NCBI GenBank assembly: GCA_964244725.1
Contig: CAXTJQ010000019.1
Span: forward strand, 1 to 64,000
Source of the DNA: Kumtagia sp964244725
Lineage (GTDB): Bacteria > Pseudomonadota > Alphaproteobacteria > Rhizobiales > Rhizobiaceae
DNA: 64,000 nucleotides
Reading direction: 5' to 3'
The translations under genes were made by a program, and so were the position numbers. Positions 36,543-45,525 of this stretch are shown in pieces. Each line of letters starts with the position of its first letter. Position 1 is the stretch's first letter. The notes under the pieces are model-generated. The model saw only the letters and a list, made by a program, of their open reading frames with translations, was not told the DNA's origin and ran no database searches.

Positions 36543-36930
36543 GGCGGCTCGTCCGTTCGTTTCTTTGCTCTGTTCCCTGATAATTTTTCTTAACCGGAGA
36601 GTGTTTCAGTCCGAAGTTGTCAGTTTGACGCTTTGTAACAACGTGAAACAACAAACTTAGTCCTCTCAGCCACCGGCGCTACGCTTGATCGTTACACCCT
36701 GCCTGTCCGAAGCAATGAACGACGAAGTCGAATCTTGGTTGCCGGCCAGCGAAAAAAATGCGCCGATTGTGCCGCGAGCCGGACACAAGGCCGCCATAAA
36801 ATCAGCTCGACTGCGCGCCGGGTCAGCGCATTGAAATCAGGACGTAAATGCCAAAAATCTTGTAAGCTATTGCAATCGTGTTGCAAATGATGCTATTCTG
36901 AATGAACGTTCAATAAATTCAGAGTCCGTT
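36543..36930. other. Intergenic region before the Rieske oxygenase gene
   Basis: About 390 bases, markedly AT-rich near the right end. No gene is supported. Positions 36895-36912 hold the first copy of an operator shared with other promoters of the amine catabolic locus. The rest should contain the oxygenase promoter. Confidence 0.5.
36895..36912 (-). promoter_or_regulatory. Shared operator 1 of the amine catabolic regulon
   Basis: On the minus strand TGAACGTTCATTCAGAAT, fitting the pattern TGAACnnnCATTCA(A/G)(T/A)AT shared with 39716-39733 and 48214-48231. It lies 19 bases before the Rieske oxygenase start, where a repressor would block transcription. The likely ligand protein is the BetI-like TetR at 46640-47338; this is inference. 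Confidence 0.7.
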
Positions 36931-38127
36931 ATGACTGTGCATGTGCGCGATGTGTCCGTGCCTGCCGATTGGGATCGCCGTGGGTTGCCCGGCTGGAGTT
37001 ACCACAGCGATGCGCTCCTCGATCTCGAAAGGGAACACGTTTTCCGCAATCACTGGCAGGTAATCGGCCATGTTTCTGATGTTCCGGACGCAGGCGACTA
37101 TCTGGCGATGGACTTGGTCGGCGAGCGCGCGCTAGTCGTGCGCGGCAGGGACGGCGTGGTCCGCGCCTTTCACAATATGTGCCGCCATCGCGGCTCGCGC
37201 GTCGTGGCGGACGACAAGGGCGCGTGCCGCAACGCGCTCGTCTGCCCGTTCCACGGATGGGTCTATAATCTCGACGGCGCCCTGCGCGGCGCGGCGCGTC
37301 CGGACTCGTTTCCGAACCTGGACAAGTCGCAGTTCGGACTGACGCCGCTCGAATTGGAAATCTGGATGGGGTTCGTCTTCGTGCGCTTCCGCGCGGGGCC
37401 GCAGCCGTCCGTCGCCGAACTCATGCGGCCGATCGAAGCAGAGATCGCGTCCTACGACATCGCGTCCATGGTCCCGGCCGGCGGTTTCAATATCCAGGAG
37501 ACGCCGGTGAACTGGAAGTCGGTGCGCGACGTCGACAACGAGGGCTACCATGTGGCGATGGCCCATCCGGCGTTGCAGGACCTTTACGGCGCAACTTACT
37601 ACGATGAGCCCTTCGTCAACGGGGTCTCGCGGTCCTTCGCAACCTACCATCCCGGCGGCAGGCGCTGGAGCGTGCGCCACTATGCCGCGATCGCCGAGGA
37701 CAATGGCCGTCTTCCCCGAGCCATGCAGAAGGCCTGGGTCTATTATGGCGTGTTTCCCAATGTCGTCTTCGCACTGACGCCGGAAACGGCGCAGTTCTAT
37801 CAGGAGTTTCCGCTGTCCACCGGCCGGACCCTGCTGCGCGGCGGCATCTACCGCTATGCCGACGAAACGCGCCGCCAGCGCGCCGCCCGCTATCTCGCCC
37901 GCCGCATCGACCGCGAAACGACCTCCGAGGACGTCCAGCTGACCGTCTGGTCGAACGAGTCCATGCTTTCGCAGGCCTTCGAAGGCTTCTATCTGTCCGA
38001 TCTGGAATACGGCGTGCGCAGCCACCACGACCACCTCCGCAAACGCCTGCCGGTGCTCAACCTGCAAACGGCCCCGGAAGAGAAGGACATGGCAGCGCTC
38101 AACGAGGCGCTGATGTCGAGAGCTTAG
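36931..38127 (+). CDS. Rieske [2Fe-2S] oxygenase, large subunit (choline/betaine/carnitine oxygenase-like)
   Basis: 398 residues. The Rieske cluster ligands are C84-x-H86 (MCRHRGSRV) and C105-x2-H108 (CPFHGWVY). The mononuclear iron ligands appear in RDVDNEGYHVAMAHPALQDL (the D-x-E-x-Y-H pattern plus a second His). Organisation resembles the oxygenases acting on quaternary amines (choline monooxygenase, glycine betaine and carnitine demethylating types), but the substrate is not proven. No adjacent reductase gene was seen. It overlaps the aminotransferase stop by 4 bases, tail to tail, and has operator 1 at its promoter. Confidence 0.9.
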   Translation: MTVHVRDVSVPADWDRRGLPGWSYHSDALLDLEREHVFRNHWQVIGHVSDVPDAGDYLAMDLVGERALVVRGRDGVVRAFHNMCRHRGSRVVADDKGACRNALVCPFHGWVYNLDGALRGAARPDSFPNLDKSQFGLTPLELEIWMGFVFVRFRAGPQPSVAELMRPIEAEIASYDIASMVPAGGFNIQETPVNWKSVRDVDNEGYHVAMAHPALQDLYGATYYDEPFVNGVSRSFATYHPGGRRWSVRHYAAIAEDNGRLPRAMQKAWVYYGVFPNVVFALTPETAQFYQEFPLSTGRTLLRGGIYRYADETRRQRAARYLARRIDRETTSEDVQLTVWSNESMLSQAFEGFYLSDLEYGVRSHHDHLRKRLPVLNLQTAPEEKDMAALNEALMSRA

Positions 38128-39638
38128 GCAGTCGGCGGTAGCCGGTGAACTTGCCCCGAGTTAGCGCTATCGACAAACCTCAATTTCGATTCATATCCCG
38201 ACTGCCGACTGCCGTCCTCGTTCCACACCCCCTCTTTCCTCAAATCGTCCATCGTCCGCGAAATGCCTTCGCGCAGGATGCCGACCATGGCGTCGATTTG
38301 ATCGCGCGTGATGATCAGCGGCGGTGACATCACGCACATGTGGATCAGCGGCCGCACCAGCAACCCGAGTTCATGGCAATGCGCGTCGATTCGCTTGCCG
38401 ACTTCATGGTCGAGCATGAGCGCATCCTTGCTAGCCTTGTCGGCCACGCATTCGACGCAGGCCATCAGCCCGACGCCGCGCACTTCGCCGACCAGCGGCA
38501 GGTCTTCCAGCGTTTTTAGTTGCGCCTGAAAATACGGTGCGATGTCGCGAGCATGGGCGAGCAGCCCGCCCTCGAGAATATCGAGATTGGCGAGAGCGAC
38601 CGCGCAGCCGACCGGGTGGCTCGTGTAGGTCAGCCCGTGGGCGAACATGGCGTCGGGATGATTTGATTTTCGAAGGTCAGCCAGCAGCCGCCCCGACACG
38701 ATCATGCCGCCGAGGGGAAAGTAGCCGGAGGTGACGCCCTTCGCGAAGGTAATGATGTCCGGCTCGATGCCGAACACGTCCTGCGAGGCGAACACCTCGC
38801 CGACCCGCCCGAACCCCGTCACCACCTCGTCGGAGACGTAGAGGATGTCATGGGTGCGACAGATGTCGCGGATGCGGGGGAGATAGCCTGCCGGGGGGAT
38901 GACGACGCCACCCGAGGCCTGAACCGGCTCGCCGACGAAGACGCCGATCCTGTCGGCCCCGACCTGCTCGATCGTCTCCTCGAGTTCGGCGATGAGCTTG
39001 TCGCGGAACGCCTCGACGTTCATCCCGGCCGGACGGCGGAACGGGTCGGGCGACGATAGCTTGACGACGAGATCGTCCGCGCCGTCCATCCAGTCGCGGT
39101 CGCGCGGGCGGCCGTTCAGCGACGCGGAAAGATAGGTCGAGCCGTGATAGGCGCCGCCGCGCGACAGGATCAGTTTCTTCTCCGGCCGGCCGCGAACGTT
39201 GTTATAGAACTGCATGAAGCGCAGCGCGCTTTCGACCGCCGACGATCCTCCGGTCGTGAAGAAAACATGCGACAGATCGCCCGGAGCATGCCCTGCGATA
39301 CGCTCCGCCAACACGGCCGAGGGCTCGTTCATCGTATACCACGGCGTGTTGTAGGAGAGGCGCATCGCCTGCTCGTACATCACCCGCGCCAGTTCCTCGC
39401 GGCGATGCCCGGCATTGACGCACCACATGCCGGCCGGGCCGTCGATCAGCCGCTTGCCATCGCCGTCGGTGATGTAGACGCCTTCGCCGCCGCCGATGAA
39501 GCTGCGCGCTTCCGCGCCGATCTGGCCCGCATAGGGCCACGGCTGCACCAGATGCTTCTTGGCGAGCGCCGCCGCCGCCGGGTCGGACGGCGAGACTCGC
39601 GCCTCGTCCCTCTTTGAAAAATCCTTGACAGCGGCCAT
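38124..39638 (-). CDS. Class III PLP-dependent aminotransferase
   Basis: 504 residues from the ATG at 39638 (GGGAG upstream). The PLP lysine is in DIITFAKGVTSGYFPLGG, with upstream GGSSAVESALRF and the Asp in LYVSDEVVTGFGR. Length and motifs place it with omega-amino acid, putrescine/spermidine:pyruvate or taurine-type aminotransferases. A locus with a polyamine-like transporter and an amine oxidase makes an amine or aminoaldehyde substrate likely. Its promoter faces away from the permease genes; operator 2 (39716-39733) lies in the shared spacer. Confidence 0.9.
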   Translation of the reverse strand: MAAVKDFSKRDEARVSPSDPAAAALAKKHLVQPWPYAGQIGAEARSFIGGGEGVYITDGDGKRLIDGPAGMWCVNAGHRREELARVMYEQAMRLSYNTPWYTMNEPSAVLAERIAGHAPGDLSHVFFTTGGSSAVESALRFMQFYNNVRGRPEKKLILSRGGAYHGSTYLSASLNGRPRDRDWMDGADDLVVKLSSPDPFRRPAGMNVEAFRDKLIAELEETIEQVGADRIGVFVGEPVQASGGVVIPPAGYLPRIRDICRTHDILYVSDEVVTGFGRVGEVFASQDVFGIEPDIITFAKGVTSGYFPLGGMIVSGRLLADLRKSNHPDAMFAHGLTYTSHPVGCAVALANLDILEGGLLAHARDIAPYFQAQLKTLEDLPLVGEVRGVGLMACVECVADKASKDALMLDHEVGKRIDAHCHELGLLVRPLIHMCVMSPPLIITRDQIDAMVGILREGISRTMDDLRKEGVWNEDGSRQSGYESKLRFVDSANSGQVHRLPPTA

Positions 39639-39715
39639 GGCGAGCTCCCGATCGAAAAAAATTTGAGCCTGAACCGTTCCGCTAAGACGCGGAAAAGACG
39701 TTGCAAAAAGCCTCA

Positions 39716-39733
39716 ATATTGAATGTCCGTTCA
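39716..39733 (-). promoter_or_regulatory. Shared operator 2 of the amine catabolic regulon
   Basis: Minus-strand reading TGAACGGACATTCAATAT, identical to the site at 48214-48231 apart from the 3-base spacer and flanked by AATATT on both sides. It sits in the divergent spacer, 77 bases from the aminotransferase start and about 140 from the first permease gene. It could control both directions. Confidence 0.7.
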
Positions 39734-39869
39734 GTCAATATTGCAGAATTGCCGCTTGATTTCAATCCCTTGTTCGGCGCATGATCGAAATGCCGGGAGC
39801 AAGCCCGGATCGTTTGGAAGCGGTCATGCAAGCCACGCCCCGACCCGCGCCGTCAGGTGAACCGCTGCG

Positions 39870-40787
39870 ATGACGGAGGCCGCGGAGGGGTCCTTGTCGT
39901 TCCGGCAGGAACGCCCGCGAAGTAAATCCCCTCTGCAATCCGAAGCCGCGCAGGGTTTCGCCCTCGTCAGCCCGACCTTGATCTACGCGCTGATCCTCCT
40001 GGTCATCCCGATCGCCGTCGTCATCGCGCACAGCTTCTGGACGCAGAACTATTTGACGATCGACCGCACCTTCACCCTGGAGAATTACCGCATCGCGCTG
40101 ACCGAGCCGATCTATCGCGACCTGCTGGTGCGGTCGCTTTTCATCTCGCTGTCGGTCAGCGTCTGCACCGTCGTGCTGGCCTATCCGATCGCCTACTACA
40201 TCTCGTTCCACGGCGGACGTCACAAGCACACCTGGCTGTTCCTGATCACCATCCCGTTCTGGACCAGCTACCTTCTGCGCGTCATGTCGTGGAAGGTCAT
40301 TCTCGGCTACAATGGCGTGCTCAACACGGCCCTGCTCAAGCTCGGCGTCATCAGCGAGCCGTCCACCGCCCTGCTCTATAATTCGACCGCCGTGATCATC
40401 ACGCTGACCCATGCCTGGGCGGCCTTCGCGATCCTGCCGATCTTCGTGTCCCTGGAGAAAGTCGACCGTACGCTCATCGAGGCCGCGACCGATCTCGGCG
40501 ATGGCCGGTTGCGCAGCTTCCTTCGCGTCACGCTCCCCTTGACCGTGCCGGGGGTGATCTCGGCGCTGCTCATCGTCATGATCCCGACGGTCGGCGATTT
40601 CGTCACACCGCGCCTCGTCGGCGGCAAGGATGGGGTGATGATCGCCAACGCCATCCAGGCGCAATTCGGCAAGGCGTCCAACTGGCCGCTCGGCGCGGCG
40701 CTGTCTGTGACCACCATGGTGATCGTCACGGCGCTGGCGGCGGTCGCGGTCGTCGTCCTGCGGTTCGCTGCAAGGCGCGTGCGATGA
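39870..40787 (+). CDS. ABC transporter permease, PotB-like (polyamine/amine uptake)
   Basis: 305-residue inner-membrane permease with about six helices (first at LIYALILLVIPIAVVIAHSF). The EAA loop that contacts the ATPase reads EAATDLGDGRLRSFLRVTLP. It is the first gene of the transporter operon and overlaps the next permease at ATGA. The neighbouring binding proteins are PotD-like, so polyamine, betaine or related cations are likely. It is under shared operator 2 in the divergent spacer. Confidence 0.93.
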   Translation: MTEAAEGSLSFRQERPRSKSPLQSEAAQGFALVSPTLIYALILLVIPIAVVIAHSFWTQNYLTIDRTFTLENYRIALTEPIYRDLLVRSLFISLSVSVCTVVLAYPIAYYISFHGGRHKHTWLFLITIPFWTSYLLRVMSWKVILGYNGVLNTALLKLGVISEPSTALLYNSTAVIITLTHAWAAFAILPIFVSLEKVDRTLIEAATDLGDGRLRSFLRVTLPLTVPGVISALLIVMIPTVGDFVTPRLVGGKDGVMIANAIQAQFGKASNWPLGAALSVTTMVIVTALAAVAVVVLRFAARRVR

Positions 40788-41596
40788 GGCGTATGCTTGG
40801 CAAATGGCTGACCGCCTACGCGGTCCTCTACATCGTGTTCCTCTATCTGCCGATCGTCTTCCTGCCGATCTTTTCGGTCAACACATCGCCGGTTCCGACC
40901 TTTCCGCTTAACGGGGTCACGCTGAAATGGTACGAGGACCTGCCCAACACGCCGACGCTGCTCGATGCGGCCTGGAACAGCCTGCTGGTCGGCGTTGCCG
41001 CGTCTATCTTTTCGACGGTCCTCGGCATTTGCGCCGCGCGCGCCATCACGCGCTACCGCTTTCCCGGCCGCCGCGCCGTCAACGGCCTGATCATGGCGCC
41101 GCTTGTCCTTCCGGAGATCATCGTCGCCGTCTCGATGCTCATCGTCCTTCTGCAGACCGGCATGAGCCTGTCGCTGTTCACCGTCGTGCTCGGCCATATC
41201 CTGATCTGCGTTCCCTATTCGCTCAGCGTGCTCACCTCCGGCTTCGAAGGTTTCGACCGCAGCCTGGAGGAAGCCTCCGCCGATCTCGGCGAAAGCGCGT
41301 TCGGCACCTTTCGGCGTATCACCCTGCCGATGGTCGCGCCGGCGATCATCTCCAGCCTGCTCGTCTCCTTCACAATCTCGCTCGACGAGTTCATCATGGC
41401 GTTCTTCCTCGCCGGGACCGAGACGACGCTGCCGGTCTACATCTGGGGCCAATTGCGCTTCGCCGCCAAGCTCCCGAGCGTGCTGGCGCTCGGCACGCTG
41501 TTGCTCGCCGGCTCCTTCGTGCTGCTCACCGTCGCCGAAATGCTCCGCCGCCGCGCCGCGCGCCGGACGCAGGATACGGGAGTCGCCTTTGCCTGA
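40784..41596 (+). CDS. ABC transporter permease, PotC-like
   Basis: 270-residue second permease with about six helices (first at AYAVLYIVFLYLPIVFLPIF). Its EAA motif is EEASADLGESAFGTFRRITL. It pairs with the upstream permease and ends where the ATPase gene begins (overlap depends on the start chosen there). Together they form the heterodimeric membrane channel of the importer. Confidence 0.93.
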   Translation: MRRMLGKWLTAYAVLYIVFLYLPIVFLPIFSVNTSPVPTFPLNGVTLKWYEDLPNTPTLLDAAWNSLLVGVAASIFSTVLGICAARAITRYRFPGRRAVNGLIMAPLVLPEIIVAVSMLIVLLQTGMSLSLFTVVLGHILICVPYSLSVLTSGFEGFDRSLEEASADLGESAFGTFRRITLPMVAPAIISSLLVSFTISLDEFIMAFFLAGTETTLPVYIWGQLRFAAKLPSVLALGTLLLAGSFVLLTVAEMLRRRAARRTQDTGVAFA

Positions 41597-42677
41597 TCGC
41601 CCGATGATCGAGATCATGAATGTCACCCGCAGTTACGGGACTTTCAAGGCGCTCGACGACGCTAACCTCACGATCCGCGAAGGTGAGTTCTTTTCGTTGC
41701 TCGGGCCGTCGGGCTGCGGCAAGACCACGCTCCTGCGCATGATCGCCGGCTTCGACACCCCGACAAGCGGCGTCATCTCCATCGACGGCCGGCCGATGGA
41801 CGGCATCCCGGCCAATCGCCGCCCGACCAACATGGTGTTCCAGAGCTACGCGATCTTCCCGCATCTGAATGTCGAGCAGAACGTCGCCTACGGCCTGAAG
41901 CGGCTGCGCCTCGACGGCGCCGAAGAAAAGCGGCGCGTCGAGGAGGCGCTGGCGCAGGTCTCGCTCGTGGGTCTGGGCAAACGCGGCGCGACCGAATTGT
42001 CGGGCGGCCAGCGCCAGCGCGTCGCGCTCGCCCGCGCGCTCGTCATGCGGCCGAAGGTTCTGCTGCTCGACGAACCGCTCTCCGCCCTCGACAAGAAGCT
42101 GCGCGAGCAGATGCAGGTCGAGCTTCGCCGCCTGCAGAAGGCGGTCGGCATCACCTTCGTCCTCGTCACCCACGACCAGTACGAAGCGCTCGGCATGTCC
42201 GACCGCATCGCGGTGATGTTCGGCGGCAGGATTGCGCAGGTCGCCGCGCCCAAGGAAATCTACCAGCGCCCGGTCAATCGCCAGGTCGCCGATTTCCTCG
42301 GCGGCATGAATTTCGTGAAGGCGGAAATCGTCGAGGACGAGGGCAACTCGATCACCGTCGAAACGCTCGGGTTCGGCCGCGTGAAGACCGACAAGCCGCG
42401 CCCTTTCGCACCGACCGGATCGAGCGCCACGATCGGCATCCGGCCGGAGCGATTGCGCGTGCTGTGGGACGACGCAAAGGCAAAACACGAAGTTGCCGGC
42501 ACCGTCGTCGAGCGCCATTACTTCGGCGAGATTACGCATCTCGTCGTGGAGATACCAGGGCTGGAAAAGCCGTTGTCGGTCACCGAGACCAACGATTTCG
42601 GCGCCGACGACCTGCCGCTCGGCGCAACGATCAGGCTGGGTTACGACCCCGACGCTCTGGTCGCCATGGCGGAATAA
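41589..42677 (+). CDS. ABC transporter ATP-binding protein, PotA-like
   Basis: 362 residues. Walker A GPSGCGKTTLLRM, signature LSGGQRQRVALARAL, Walker B VLLLDEPLSALD, switch His in LVTHDQYEALGMSD. A C-terminal TOBE/OB domain (about 280-360) occurs in PotA/MalK-type importers. A TTG at 41589 with GGGAG six bases upstream overlaps the permease end; the ATG at 41604 (MIEIMNV) is the alternative. It completes the transporter operon. Confidence 0.93.
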   Translation: MPDRPMIEIMNVTRSYGTFKALDDANLTIREGEFFSLLGPSGCGKTTLLRMIAGFDTPTSGVISIDGRPMDGIPANRRPTNMVFQSYAIFPHLNVEQNVAYGLKRLRLDGAEEKRRVEEALAQVSLVGLGKRGATELSGGQRQRVALARALVMRPKVLLLDEPLSALDKKLREQMQVELRRLQKAVGITFVLVTHDQYEALGMSDRIAVMFGGRIAQVAAPKEIYQRPVNRQVADFLGGMNFVKAEIVEDEGNSITVETLGFGRVKTDKPRPFAPTGSSATIGIRPERLRVLWDDAKAKHEVAGTVVERHYFGEITHLVVEIPGLEKPLSVTETNDFGADDLPLGATIRLGYDPDALVAMAE

Positions 42678-42766
42678 TTTGAACTCCGAGTTCGATTACT
42701 CGCCGGCCTGTGGATGACGAGGCTTGCCGTCGGTCCGCGTGATGTAAATTATAAACGCAGTAATCA

Positions 42767-43042
42767 CTAGCCCACTGATGGGGCCAAACAGGAATACCGA
42801 AAAAAACTCCAGATTTGTCCTTGATCGAGCCTCCGCAGAACCCGTCTTCCGAACAGGAGTAGGCAACCGGATATCACAACGCAAGCCAAAGCGCCCACGA
42901 GAACCCGACCCGAGGCCGGCCGATCCGAGCCGTAGAGTACCGAGAATACCGGAGCCAGCGCGCCTACCGCGAAGAGTGCAATCGCAATCCCGTTCACATA
43001 GGTCGCGGTGCGCTTCGTCCGTTCGATCTGGCCCTGCGTCAT
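42767..43042 (-). CDS. Small two-helix membrane protein, possibly frameshifted
   Basis: 91 residues with two membrane segments (VNGIAIALFAVGALAPVFSV and ALACVVISGCLLLFG). Its start overlaps the stop of the amine oxidase gene, so it is coupled to it. Near the end a run of seven T precedes the frame change: a -1 shift would replace the last residues by FFSVFLFGPISGLVITAFII and end at 42696, adding another helix. Either the extra frame belongs to this gene (slippage, mutation or sequencing error) or it is coincidental. Function unknown. Confidence 0.6.
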   Translation of the reverse strand: MTQGQIERTKRTATYVNGIAIALFAVGALAPVFSVLYGSDRPASGRVLVGALACVVISGCLLLFGRRVLRRLDQGQIWSFFRYSCLAPSVG

Positions 43043-44328
43043 CGCGACAGCTTTTCAAGCGCGCGAATAACTTGCGTCGCTCCCGCCCTTCCCGCCACGA
43101 TCGCGCCCTCGACATAGCCCGGAAACGACGGCGACAGTTCCGAACTCGCGAATGTCACGCGCGGCAGGCCTGCCCGCAGCACGGCCTCCGCGTCAGTGGC
43201 CGCGAAGTCGAGCACCGTGTCGGCGTAACCGCCGCCGCTCCACGGATCGCCTGTCCAGTTGCGGATCGTCACGTCGAGCGGATCGGCGGCCGCCGCGCCG
43301 AAAGCGCCGGTCAGCTGCGTCAGGATCGCCGATCGGACTGCATTTGCGCCAAGTGCGGTCCATTCGACCGCGAGTGATCCGCCGACGAACACGACAAGCG
43401 CGGGCCGGTCTTTATCGTGGCTGGCGTCGCAGACGTAGAATCCGGGCGGATCGAGGACGAACACGCTGCCGCTCAGACCGGCGTCGCGCCAGAACGCCCG
43501 TTCATAGCGCGTCAGCGCCTTGATCACCTTGCCGCTGTTCCACGCCGAAAACGCATGCGAGAGATCGGCGGAGAGCGGAGGGTCGAAGACGACGCGGTGG
43601 GCCATGACCGGCGGCGCCGCCACGATCACATGTCTGGCGCGGTACGCTGCATGCTCGGTTTCGACGGCGACCCCATCCGGGCCATGCCGCAGGCGCTTTG
43701 CCGGTTCGGACAGATGCAGCCGCGACCCCGCTTCGCGCGCCAGATCCTCGGCCAGCGCGTGCATGGTCCCGTCGAGAAAATACTGTAGTTCCGGCATTTC
43801 GTTAGTGATGCGACGATCGTTGGAAACGAGATACCACATCGGCAATCGTTCGGTCGGCTGGCACCACAGACCCTCGATCTGCGACAGGAATCCCGCCTTC
43901 GCGTCGTCGGCATCCGGCTGAGCATCCGTCCAGGCCATGACGGAAAGCTTCGCGATCGAAGGATCGTCCGGCCGATATGCGTTGGCGCGGTCGCGGATGG
44001 CGGACGCGCGCCTGGAAACGTCATCCGCGCTGCGCGGCGACGCCGGCTGCATCAACCCACGTCCTTGATGCAATCCTTCCACCCATCGTCGCCCGAAGCG
44101 ACGCGACAGCGCGATGACCTCGGGCATGTCGTCGCAGAAATATTGCCCGCCCGTGTCGATCCTCTCGCCGAGACCGTTGATTTGAGATTCGACCCGCCCG
44201 CCGACCCGGTCGCGCGCTTCGAGCAGGACGAAGTCGGCGCCGGCGTCCGTCAGCGCGTCGGCGGCCGAGAGTCCAGTGAATCCGGCGCCGACGATAATGA
44301 CGTCGGTGCGAAGGACCTCGGCGCTCAA
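43039..44328 (-). CDS. FAD-dependent amine oxidase (monoamine oxidase family)
   Basis: 429 residues. The dinucleotide-binding motif VIIVGAGFTGLSAADALT is at the N-terminus, followed by FVLLEARDRVGGRVESQ. The C-terminus has YVEGAIVAGRAGATQVIRAL, typical of flavin amine oxidases. It would oxidise a primary or secondary amine to an aldehyde. The open frame begins with TTG overlapping the binding-protein stop, AAGGCGGG lying upstream, so translation is coupled to the transporter component. It is an enzyme of the amine regulon. Confidence 0.88.
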   Translation of the reverse strand: MSAEVLRTDVIIVGAGFTGLSAADALTDAGADFVLLEARDRVGGRVESQINGLGERIDTGGQYFCDDMPEVIALSRRFGRRWVEGLHQGRGLMQPASPRSADDVSRRASAIRDRANAYRPDDPSIAKLSVMAWTDAQPDADDAKAGFLSQIEGLWCQPTERLPMWYLVSNDRRITNEMPELQYFLDGTMHALAEDLAREAGSRLHLSEPAKRLRHGPDGVAVETEHAAYRARHVIVAAPPVMAHRVVFDPPLSADLSHAFSAWNSGKVIKALTRYERAFWRDAGLSGSVFVLDPPGFYVCDASHDKDRPALVVFVGGSLAVEWTALGANAVRSAILTQLTGAFGAAAADPLDVTIRNWTGDPWSGGGYADTVLDFAATDAEAVLRAGLPRVTFASSELSPSFPGYVEGAIVAGRAGATQVIRALEKLSR

Positions 44329-45395
44329 TAGCCCGCCTTGATCTTCTCGAATTCGTCAATCATCCGCGTCTTGAGGTCGGGCGGAACGGGCTGCTGGAAC
44401 AGCGTCTTGTCGACGAATTTGTCGATGTCGTCGAAGCCGCCGGCCTTCAGCACCGCCGGATCGACCGCGGCCATACCCGCGCCGTTCCCATGCCCGTAGC
44501 CATAGGTCGTCACCATGTAGTTGGAGACATCCTTGGCATTGACCGCCGACAGGAAATCATACGCCTTGTCCACATTGCCCGGCGCATCCTTCATCAGCAC
44601 GTAGCCGCAAACCCAGGTCGAAATGCCTTCCTTGGTATCGCGGTTCATGGCGATCGGCACGCCGTCTTTCCTCAGCGAGATATATGTCTCGTTCCAGCCC
44701 CAGGCGAGATCGACTTCGTTGCCGGCAAACGCCTGGTTGATGTCGGTGGAATCCGTCCAGTAGAGCCGGACGTTCTTGTGCACTTGCCGCAGGAAATCGG
44801 ATGCCTGCGCGAACTGCGCGTCCGTCATCTTCGTCCAGTCCTTCTGCCCGATGACCAGGCTCGCCAGCGCATAGGCGTCGTCGACATTGTCGCCGATCGT
44901 CACCCGGTTCCTGAACTTCGGATCGGCGAAGCTGCGCAACGTCTGCGCCTCGTCCGGCGTCACGCTGTCGGTGCGGTAGAGCATGGCCGAATTGCCCCAG
45001 TCGAACGGCAGGAACCAGGCCTTGCCGTCGTCGGTGGTCATCAGGTTCTTCATCGACCGGATGCCGGGGAGAATGTCGTCCCAGCCCTCGATGCGGCTGG
45101 TGTCGAGCGGCTGCAGCAAGCCTGCCTCGCGCCACTTGACGACATTTTGCGAACACGGATGCGCGATATCGACTTTGAAACCGGAGCGCATCTTCTGCAG
45201 CGCCTCGTCCTCGTCTCCGAAGAACGCGAAGCTCGGCCCCTCGCCATGCTTGTCGATATACGCCTGATGGAAGGGCGGCTCCTCGTAGCCCGACCAATCG
45301 AAGACGATGAGGTCCTTGTCCTCGGCGACCGCCGCGTTCACGACCAGCGAAGCTGCCACGACCGCTCCGAACCCGAGGCGTTTCAACATCGTCAT
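44325..45395 (-). CDS. Periplasmic substrate-binding protein, PotD-like (first copy)
   Basis: 356 residues with signal peptide (LGFGAVVAASLVVNAAVA) and a two-lobed solute-binding fold: DLIVFDWSGYEEPPFHQAYI, FDWGNSAMLYRTDSVTP, YWTDSTDINQAFAGNEVDLA. It resembles spermidine/putrescine-binding proteins. A GTG lies two codons further upstream, but the ATG at 45395 is more probable. It is followed by the amine oxidase. It shares most motifs with the gene upstream, so the two are tandem duplicates. Confidence 0.92.
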   Translation of the reverse strand: MTMLKRLGFGAVVAASLVVNAAVAEDKDLIVFDWSGYEEPPFHQAYIDKHGEGPSFAFFGDEDEALQKMRSGFKVDIAHPCSQNVVKWREAGLLQPLDTSRIEGWDDILPGIRSMKNLMTTDDGKAWFLPFDWGNSAMLYRTDSVTPDEAQTLRSFADPKFRNRVTIGDNVDDAYALASLVIGQKDWTKMTDAQFAQASDFLRQVHKNVRLYWTDSTDINQAFAGNEVDLAWGWNETYISLRKDGVPIAMNRDTKEGISTWVCGYVLMKDAPGNVDKAYDFLSAVNAKDVSNYMVTTYGYGHGNGAGMAAVDPAVLKAGGFDDIDKFVDKTLFQQPVPPDLKTRMIDEFEKIKAGY

Positions 45396-45525
45396 GACCA
45401 CCGGTCCCCTATCCGAGGCGCGACCTTACGATGGGAAACCGGAAGCGTCGACAGGTCGGCGCGGGCAAAGAAGACAGCTCTGCGCGAAATTGACTGGCCG
45501 TATGCGCCGACCAAAGATCGGCCGC

